A stretch of 26,964 nucleotides of DNA, taken from contig NMRA01000158.1 of assembly GCA_002633005.1 (NCBI GenBank), positions 686,433 through 713,396 of the forward strand, read 5' to 3'. Of this stretch, positions 1 through 9,700 are shown one piece after another (the first letter of the stretch is position 1; every line of letters starts with the position of its first letter). A model generated the notes under the pieces. It did no database searches and had not been told where the DNA came from. It was given only the letters and a program-made list of their open reading frames with translations. A program made the position numbers and the translations under genes. The DNA comes from Phoronis australis (lineage: Eukaryota; Phoronida; Phoronidae).

Positions 1-404
1 GACTCCTTGAGGATGAGTCGAAGTTTAGGACATATCTTTGATACATGATTTTTTTCGAACCACACAGGAAAAATCATTGGGGTGCACCACACAAGAAAAA
101 TCATTGGCGTTCTATGGGCCTAGGTCCAATCTCAAAAAACGATTCCACGGTGCTTTGCGTTGACAGTTCTTGCTATTCTTCAAGCAAAAAGATAAACAAG
201 TGTTGACACTATGTACTCTACTTTGGCTTGTCTCAACTGGTAAATCAAGCTCATCATAGATCTAATGCCAAAGGAAATTTTCATCTCCATGACAGCAGGA
301 CCAATTTTGAAAAATTCTACTGCTTCTCTACTCTGGTGCAATGCTTTGGAACCTTTTCGATCCTGATGTCCGGCAGAGTGAATATATAGGTATTAAAAAT
401 AATA

Positions 405-580
405 GTAATTGCAGGCGGTCTAATACACGTGGTACCAGACATGCGCAGGCCCCGCATGAAGGCCCGCAGTGCACTGATCATCATGCCTCGTTAATATATA
501 ATTAAAACCGAGCTAAGGAGCTAGAAACCTGACTAAAGGATTTAGCAGTGTGACCGACTGGGACTCGAACCCACGACCTC
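405..580 (-). repeat. 5'-truncated tRNA-type SINE fragment
   Basis: On the minus strand, positions 580-548 read as the 3' part of a tRNA, including a perfect B-box-like GGTTCGAGTCC followed by CAGTCGGTCACAC. No A box precedes it, so it is a truncated SINE head, not a tRNA gene. The body toward 405 shares blocks (TACACGT, ACCAGACATG, AGGCC, ACTGATCA) with 4425-4490, which shows it is an interspersed family. Confidence 0.6.
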
Positions 581-1677
581 GAGTAAAGAAAGCAGGTAGT
601 TATTTTTAACTTCAGATTGAATTGTCAAGTCTCTCACTTTGTTGTTCCAGTAAAAGTATACAGGTATCTTCAATTCCAGGTTTCAGTGTATGTTTCAGTG
701 TATGGTCTCTCGCTCTATTGTTCCAATTTGTTGTGGTCTTTAATTCAATCTAATATCATTTTAGTAGTGAAATTTCCAACACTAGTTTTCTTTCATATCA
801 AGACCCTAAAGAATTGAGTTTTTATCCTGTAGCTGTGTTCACTCATCAGATGCTGGCGACATCTATTGTTTTCGAACACTTTGTAACACCGCTTCTTGTC
901 GATGCGAAAAATTGGGCTTGGAATATGCATTGAAAGTGGCAGTTCTCTGATCGATCAACTCGAACAAACTAATCTCATAATGTTTCTTACGGCAATTGTA
1001 TAGAAACTGATACGGTATCAAACAGAATAAAAAAAAATCTGCACATAACATGTTGCAAGTTAGCATGGTTTGTTTGAGGATGAAAATGATTTTCATGGTA
1101 CACAGCTACTTGAGACATGTTTGTGTGATTGAATAAAACAAGTTTATAATTTGCATTTCAAATGAATTGGAACGTTTCTTTAAGATATTGCCCCATTGCC
1201 ATAAACCAGATACGTAAAAGTAACTTATGAAACGTTTATACAATTAGGCATCTCCCGTCAGAACACTTTCATATATACAGTATTCCGATGAGACCTGGTT
1301 TGGAAGTTTGATGAGGGATGTTCCGTCGAAAAACGTCACAATTAAACAACTGTCGAGATATGGTTTCTACTCCAATATGCCTCGGCTCTTCTCGCTTTAT
1401 TTTTTTGCTTACGAAACATCATAAGAGACCTACCTCACAATCGGTGCCGATAGAGAGGTATTTAGGATTTATGCAAGAATGTTAAGAGTGTAACAATCCG
1501 GCCAAACGTGCCATGGCATGCAAGATCTAACCTTCTGTCTGCGACGGACAATAAAACCAAAATTTAAAAAAAAACCACACAACTCTGTAAGCACCAACTG
1601 TTAAAGCCACCATAAACCCGTTTTCCATAAAAGCAAACTTTTGATTTAGACCACTTGCCGGTATAAAATTGACTCCG

Positions 1678-1803
1678 GTTCAGTGACGCTAGGACCTAGC
1701 TAAAAAGCAAGACTTTGCGAGATTACGTGAGATATTGAAGTATATTTTAAGTGAGAGCATGTGACTGTGCCTACATTTTAACTAGGTCCTAGCATTACTG
1801 AAC
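1678..1803. mobile_element. Short inverted-repeat element (126 bp, MITE-like)
   Basis: The ends form 28-bp inverted repeats with three mismatches, built around CTAGGACCTAG next to GTTCAGT and TAAAA. The interior has no coding capacity. No clear target-site duplication is visible, so the superfamily is unassigned. Confidence 0.6.
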
Positions 1804-3660
1804 TCACGCCCGGTCTCGACTTATAAGTCAAGACCAGCTGAAAATCGTTACTCAAGACCACGTGTGGTTTCTTGCTCTGGAAAGAACAGGCAGTTTCGTG
1901 GTCCAGATCATTTTTATCCCATAAAACAACCCGCTGTGATAACCGACATGCTAACTGTAGCAAGAAACAAGTTGAGGACAGTATCTTGGTGTATGAAATT
2001 AAGTTTTCCAGAGGCATTCAAACTTTGCATTAATTCCAGACTAAACCCTGTCCCTTGACTTATTTGAAAGTTCTTTTACACCCATGTGTTAGTGCACAAG
2101 TTTGAAGGAAGGTAAAAATGTGGACAAAGACCTATTCAACCATGGAAAAACTCCACCCCCGCGTCACTGTAAATTGTTGGTGGGGTAGGCACGAGACTTC
2201 GAACCCCACTCCCTACAGCTTTGGTAAACGTGAACACAGAATAAAATGACCTTTCATTGCAAGGAGTATAATTGTTTATGCCAGACAAGCACAAAATTTC
2301 ATAAATGATTGCAAAGCTGTAATAAAATCCAAACAATCCTTAGACATACAGCATATCGACACATCAAAAAAGTTATGAAATACCATGATTAAAACAGCTT
2401 GCTACCAACGGTAATATAAAAGTAAGACATTTTTAAAAATGAAGTTTACTAATGAAACATCCAAACTATATATTTCAAGGTAAACTGAGTATTTGGATCA
2501 AGAATTAAAAGATGAATTTAATCGTTCACTTAAAGCTGCACTCCGCCGGGTTTAGCTGGCTGAAAAACAAAGATCAAACTAGGCCTTTTACTCTCACAAA
2601 ATTGGTTCCTTATATTCTTTACTGTGACATGATCAACAAAATTCTATACGGGGAGGAATATTATGAAACTAATTTTAATGAGAATAAAAGGCCAAAATTG
2701 ATTTTCATTTTTTAGCCAGCTGATCAAGACGAAGTGCAGCTTCACAGAGAAAAAATAAATCTTTGCCTTTCAACTACTAGTCAATGATACAATATGATGA
2801 TATGGAAAACTAGTGAACAAACCTGAGGAAACCGATAAAGCTAGGAGTAATAGACTGGCGGTTTCAATTCATAAAACAGTTTATACAAAAATAATATCAC
2901 TGTGGCTAATAATTGGAAAAGTATAAAATATACACTTACTATAATAAAACGCTTATTCCACTGTCACCCTGCACATTTGGCAATCAAAACGATATTGGTG
3001 TCATACTGTTGATATGTTTATAGACACACAAAGGATCAAACAAAATTAGGACCACTTTATATGCACATTCAGTTTGTGATCTGGCAAGTCGATATATAAT
3101 ACTAGATAACTTACAAACAAACCATAATCTTAAAAAAGGTGTGAAAATGTATTAGGAAAATTCCAGGACAAACGGGACGGCTGTGGTTATAATGTAACAT
3201 GACTTGAAACAACTCATTAGTACCTGTTAAATGTAGAGCTTCTTCAGTAAAGAACACACAATATGAGAGAATGATAAGAACTTATGCAATATCTCACCAA
3301 AAATAAATAAGAATATTTTAATTAATTAATAGACAGTTTGCGGTCATCAGTGACTCTTCAGCAATGCAGTGACCTATTGAAAAATAGAAAATGAGAATTT
3401 TGGGAATTTTTTTGTTCGAATTTGACATAACTCTAACAGTTGCTGTTGCTGGTACTAGTCTGCATAACAGTGGATATGTACAGTACAAGACTTCAGTTGA
3501 ATATGACTATGTTTGTACATCAGCAGTCTCTGGAGGTAATACTGGACTACCATTGATATATGTACATAGATTAAAACAACTAAGAAAGAAGACGGGAGAC
3601 TGATTCTATGCCTTCAGGTAATTCCAATAAAATGCACACACAACACCCCACAGTCAGTGT

Positions 3661-3764
3661 TTAAAAGTGATCCACCAGGACAGATACGCTGTTCTTGCCA
3701 ACGCGACCTTGAGACACACCATCGATCCCGGCCAAGGTCATATTCTGCCATTGCTGAGGATTTC
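3661..3764 (-). CDS. TJP1: ZO exon v: last coding exon, ZU5 end and stop
   Basis: Encodes [20 protein letters not shown], then [13 protein letters not shown] and TAA at 3661-3663. The ending matches human ZO-1 WQN...VSVLIDHF-stop, so this is the native C-terminus. The acceptor acatag right of 3764 follows a T/C-rich tract and restores the split Gly codon (phase 1) from exon u. Sequence to the left is 3' UTR; a minus-strand ATTAAA at about 3317-3322, some 340 nt after the stop, is a possible but unproven poly(A) signal. Confidence 0.95.
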
Positions 3765-6700
3765 CTATGTGCGAAGAAACAAGAAAATGATTGACAGTTT
3801 AAAGCAATTAGATCCCACAATATTTTAAGGATGTTAGGAAGACCAGTTGACAAGAACGATGATGTTTATAATTTACAAACAACCCGGGAAGAATTTTGTA
3901 AACATTCTCCTGAGGCTCTTCCCTTTGTTTACGGAACAGAATGGTGAATTTTATCCTAGAATTCAACATTCTAGCCCCACCAATCAATTACTGTTGTGGC
4001 TGCTATTTTTCTAGTGTACACCAGTAAGGTCCTGAGCTTGTGTGGTCTTGCATAATAGCTTTGCCAGCTGTTCACACTGTATCCATCATTATTCAGAAGA
4101 GCAGACAATAACAATAACAATAACAATAACAATATTCGGACACCAGCTTCTTCATCCAACGATGCACATGAAGTGTGCTATTTAATAAGTTTTCAGACCG
4201 TTAGGGAGGAGTATGTCAACAGGTATCTCACAATTCACGGTGCACGGACACACGTTTTCACAGTTCAGTGAACATTGCAACAGTTCAGAAGATGTAATAG
4301 GACAATCTATGCAAAAATATTATTACAAAGGTCAAGAGAAGAAGTTGCTGAATAATTTTGTATTACCATTTTTGATTAGTTTTCACAAAATCTTGAATTT
4401 TATTCAAAAAATAAAAAATGGTTGCAGGAGTTCCAGTACACGTACCAGACATGGGAAAGGCCACTCAGGTGGATCAATTGAACTGATCACCTGAACTTTA
4501 TAAACAAACAAACCTATTATAAATGAGAAAACAACAGAAGCAGGCAGTCTCACGACCATGACTTTTTCGAAGACTGCAATAATTGTTAGATACAGCAAGG
4601 ATATGCAGATTTGGGGATTTTCTAACCCAGGTCAAAGTATGATTTGTTTCGATGTATCACAAGCAAAAAATTTGGTTTCATTTAAACTCGGATCCAGCAA
4701 CTTTAGCAGAAAGTGCTTACCTGTGGGTGAATCACTGGACTTGAGAGCGAATGACCAGCTGTCTGGGTTGACTGAGGCACAATGTGGAAGACGTAATTCT
4801 ACTGGCTGTGAGAACTTGAGGCCATGGGGGCCACACATCACCAAGGGACTCAACAGTGTCTCACCTGCAAGGAGTCAGTCAGTGATGTTGGATATGAAAA
4901 TACAGCCAGGTAGAGTATTCGAACAGTTGCTTTAAGCTATTAATGTAAGGTCAAAACACTGAAAGTTGCGACTCTATTAGAATATTATTTACCAATAAAA
5001 TATGTATCTCTCCAATTGCTTTTATGTTCCAAGTTGCAAAATTGATGAGAAAAAATGAGAGCGCTCGGAGGAGCGACACTTGGCGGAATTAATCGGAAAG
5101 ACGACGAACACGATATCATTCATGTGACTAGCGAAGAAATCAAATAGAGAGCATACAATCAACTACAATAAAGAATGAAAGCCCGTTCAAAACTCTATCT
5201 AAAGTCGTAGTTTGGCAAACACGATAACATTCATGTGACTAGCGAAGAAATCAAATAGAGAGCATACAATCAACTACAATAAAGAACAATAGATGGCGCA
5301 ACATGACGGTCCAGTCTGCAGTAGGACAGTGCTGACTGGGTCAGTCTGGGTCAACTAGGCATAACCAAAATAAAGTGAACTGAAAGCCAGCCAGCTGCGT
5401 CTTTTCATTGGTGACCGAAGGAACAACGGCATTCGAAAATCTCGAATGATTCAAAAGTAGACGTTGTAGCGCAAAATGGAAAATATCGTCTGAAAGCCCG
5501 TCCACAACTCTACGTACTTTGATAAAGCATACAATCACTTACAATAAAGAACAATAGATGGCGCAACATTACGGACGAGGCATGCTTTACAGTAGGACAG
5601 TGCTGGCTGGGTAAGTCTGGGTCAACTAGGCATAACCAAAACAAAGTGAGCTGAAAGCCAGCCAGCTGCGTGTGACCGAAGGAACAACGGTATCCGAAAA
5701 TCTCGACTAATTCAAAAAGTAGACGTCGTAGCGCAAAATGGAAAATATCTCCTGAAAGCCCGTTCAAAAGTCTATCTAAAGTGGTAGTTTGACCAAAATC
5801 CAAAAATTTTTCGAGAAAATTGAAAATTTGCTGTTTTTTTGAAATTCAAAGTCAAATAACTCGAAAACAGTAAGTCTGAGAAATACGCTCTCGCAGACTT
5901 TTCGAAAGGCCATACTTCAAGGAATCCACATGCAAAAATTATACAGTTAGACGAACTTACCTTAAGTGAAGGATGACTGTAATTTTATGTATCCCCAGAA
6001 TTCCCCCAGAGTGCTAACATGAGATACGGACATGCGCAAAGCGGACCATTCTTTAAAGCTCTTCTGTGATCAAGAGAGTGCTAACAGGGTGGGATGTGGA
6101 GGGCATGTTAGCACTCTGGGGGAATTCTGGGGATACATAAAATTACAGTCATCCTNTGAAAATCGGACGAAAATTACGACCTGTAGAGAGCGAACAAACA
6201 AAAAAAAAAAAAAACTTGCTGTCAGACCAACATACTTGGCGGAATTCTTCCGCCAAGTAATTATGTCTATTGATAACCAAAACACATTCACCATTTCTAA
6301 TTTACACGGATCTCTCAACAAGTCTGGGTCATTATACAATTTTAAAGACTCAAGCTGAAATAATTAGGTCAAGCAGAACTAATTAGATCAAGCTGGAAAC
6401 ACTAACTTCAAACTGGAATAAATCAACTTAAGTCCCGTTTAGACATCAACTTTTGGCCCGGTGCAACTGACACGGTGCAAATTGACCGGTGTCAAGCGGC
6501 GGTTTACACACACAACTCACTAACCGTGGCAAGACGGAAATTAAAGGCTGGTGAGACTGGATCGTACATGCGCAGGTCTACAAATGACGAGAGTTGCAGA
6601 GACAAAGAACCCGTACGTAGGTCATTGCACAAGCGCAGTACAGATGATCCTTTCCGCCTTACTCCAGTTTCGCGTTTAGACTTATAATTGGCACGGCGCA

Positions 6701-9700
6701 AGATGTTCGGGCACAAATTACTCTACCTCACAAACGGGTGGCAAAAATTTGCCACAGCGGTGTCAATTTGCGCCATGTCAGTCCGTTTACACATTGGAAC
6801 AACTTGTTCCGTGTCAGCTGATCCGAGTCAACTTTGTAAGTATAAACGGCACTTTAGTGTAGGTCACTCATACCATAGAAGCAATATGTGAACACAGATC
6901 AGTACACGGTATTACCATGTGTAATAAGAATTAACACCAGAACCAGCTTACCCTTTTCCCTATCCAGTGGAGGTAGAATGCTGTTGTCCTGACACACCTT
7001 GAAGTAAATCTCTTGCTGCACTCCCTCAGGTATAGCCCCACTAGGTATAATGATGCTTACACCTGCAAAAAATGTAAGATTGTCCATTAATGCCATAAGA
7101 AATGGTTTATCACGCATGATTTATCAAAGAACAAACACCCGGTCCTAGCCAAGGCTTTCGTGTGACACCAAAAATATAGAAGACTATTTTAACTCAGTAA
7201 AAGTATATAATTTCTTAAAGTAAAAAGTCTGCATAATTGGATTTTTTTACCTTATATCAAACTCCTCTAAATTGGGTAACATGACCATGTCTTTTTAGTA
7301 AAATTTAGCAAAAAATAAGGGTACACTCAAAGCACAAAACAATGGTATCAATAATATTACCAAATTTTGTTCCAAACAGCTTATTATTTAAAATGACTTA
7401 TTCTTATTAAAATGACGTAGGCAAAAAATTGAATTTTGGACCTCAAAAGCGAGGCCCCCTATATTAATATAGGAGGCCCCGCCGAAAGGAGGCCGGAGAG
7501 CGGGGCCCACTATATTAATATAGGAGGCCCCGCCGAAAGGAGGCCGGAGAGCGGGGCCCCCTATATTAATATAGGAGGCCTCGCTTTTGAGGTCCAAAAT
7601 TCAATTTTTTGCCTACGTCATTTTAATAAGAATAAGTCATTTTAAATAATAAGCTGTTTCCACATAAATGTTCAAGATGACATCTCGAAAACAACACTCT
7701 GCAAATTAAAGTTTTTTATCATTTCGTTTTCATTGTACTCAACTTTTGGATTTTTTCATAAATATCACTGATGTCATTGATAGCACCTGAAAGTTTCATA
7801 TGAATTTGAGAAGCTATTCCTGCGATGTGATGTTCTGAAGTGGACCAAAATTGGACAATTTCTGGGCTCCTACGTAACCTTAAGACATCCAGAGAGCTAA
7901 CACCTTCAATAGGCAGCCATGCTACGTCAATGCGTCAAACATGTAAATCAGCTACAATTTACTAAGACTTGAGAGAGCTTAGACAAATATGTAAATCAGC
8001 CGTAGTTTACTGATACTGAGGAGAATCTAATGAAATATATAAATCAGTTGAAATTTACTAAAACTTAGCAGAGTCTAGTCAAATACGCAAATTATCTGAA
8101 GTTTACCAAAACTCGAGTAACTCCAATCTTCAGACCACAGTAACACCAGCAGCAGAAAAAAAAACTCCTAAGAAATCAAGCTTAGAAGAATACAACAAGT
8201 CAAGACTTGACACAAACTGAGGATCTACTACTGACCAGTCTCCTTTGACTCCAAAACACCACCGGTGTGATCGAAAACTCCATTGGCAGTAGCTACAACC
8301 GTGTGGTTATCATCAGATCCAAATGAGTCTTGGCTGGAATGGATGACATAATAATCTGAGGTAAAAGTGCAGACTAAGGTTATATCCGTAAGCACTACAA
8401 TTGGAGAAGTCTTTTAATATCAAAATCATCTCAGATTGGTAAATGTCCTGTGAGATTAACAGTTCTTTTTGCTTACCTGTATCTCAGATTGGTAAATGTC
8501 CCGTGAGATTAAGTTCTTTTTGCTTACCTGTAAGTCATACTTCCATTTGGTTTGGGTGATGTCTCATTTGGCTTTTTGTAGGATTCAAATGCACTTGAGC
8601 GAGACTGGTCCGCCGGCGCAGGTTGAGCCACTGGCCCAGAGGGGGGGTTTCTGTAAAAGAGTAGTGCACGCCACAATTAGCTTCTACAAATATGTAGTGA
8701 AACATAAAAAGACATTTGTGTCATTCAAGATCAGTTAAAAATTCTTGTTTAGGCCTAAATATCGGAAAATAATATCTACTTTGTATTCAAAGGATATTTA
8801 AACAGCTCAAACACTTCATCTAACGTTTAAAATGTCATAAATAACAAAAACCATGGATCCAAGGTCAGACTGTTAAAATAATAAGACAAATAATAACACA
8901 TCAAAGGAGCAAAAACTCATGTCTTTACTCCATTCAAATTTCCATCCTGGTTTTTTGTTTCATTGCTTTAACACAATTATATACGCTTGTCAAGTAATGT
9001 GTCAGTGATAAAATGAGCTTTTCACTTGAAAGTATGTCAACTCTCAATACAAAATCACTAAATTCTTTTTCTGCTCAAGGTGAGTACGCAGCGGTTATTA
9101 CATATGACATCTATTCTAAACTAACACTACCATCATGGGGACTTGTGTGCAGTGTAGCAGTAAAAGCACCTACATTGTAAGCAAAATGAGATTTAATGAA
9201 ACTAAAGGCAGATGCTTTTCCAGAGTTCCTTTCTTACATTGTCATAGTACGCAAAATGAGATTTAATGACACGAAGGCAGATGTTTTTCCCGGATTTTTC
9301 CTTCTATTAAAGTGCACTTGACGTCATTTATAGCTCATTGAAACTGTTGACAAACTTGCTAACAGAAAGGCCTATTCGGTTTTATTTCTTACTTTCAAAT
9401 CTTCAATCCATTCATTGAGCAGTCTGAACACCAGCCATACCAACTAGTGAGATAACTTGAACATATGATTGCCTATAACAAGTTGCTAAGCAAAATGGGG
9501 GAGAGCTAGCCATTGCCAGGCAATACAGGGGTGGAATTCAAACTTCGGTTATATAAGACCACTGCCTATTTAGCTAAATATTTACTAAACTGTAGCCTAA
9601 GTAGAAAGCCTGCACACTACTCTGACATTAATCAGGTCAAGTGACCTCAATAGGGCCAAGTGACCTCAATAGGGCCAAGTGACCTCAATAGGGCCAAGTG

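Larger units (their letters stand above)
1..3660. other. 3' UTR and downstream sequence without recognisable gene
   Basis: The right part must include the 3' UTR of the ZO gene; its end is not fixed. The rest is AT-rich with stop codons in all frames and only short open frames of no recognised homology. It contains a SINE-like fragment (about 400-580), a 126-bp inverted-repeat element (1678-1803) and a 24-bp near-palindrome (1812-1835). Confidence 0.6.

Noticed and set aside
548-580. Possible tRNA 3' half on the minus strand
   Set aside because: Only the T-arm/B-box side is present with no 5' half; treated as a truncated SINE.
2186-2216. B-box-like GGTTCGAAGTC on the minus strand
   Set aside because: Isolated partial match without an A box or arm pairing; too weak to annotate.
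3317-3322. Minus-strand ATTAAA as the poly(A) signal
   Set aside because: Plausible in position, but it sits in a TTAATTAATTAA-like run and there is no independent support; mentioned only as a possibility.
4558-4935. 125-residue plus-strand open frame
   Set aside because: Antisense to the ZU5 exon 4721-4864; no features of its own.
7388-7645. Overlapping open frames on both strands with repeated [17 protein letters not shown]-like peptides
   Set aside because: They are produced by the palindromic MITE and its 51-bp (3 x 17) repeat; symmetry makes both strands open. No start context, homology or neighbouring exons.
8349-8380. Alternative acceptors (cctcag, ccttag) for the exon starting at 8333
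   Set aside because: Both give a phase that cannot join the donor of exon r; the attccag acceptor right of 8333 restores the frame.
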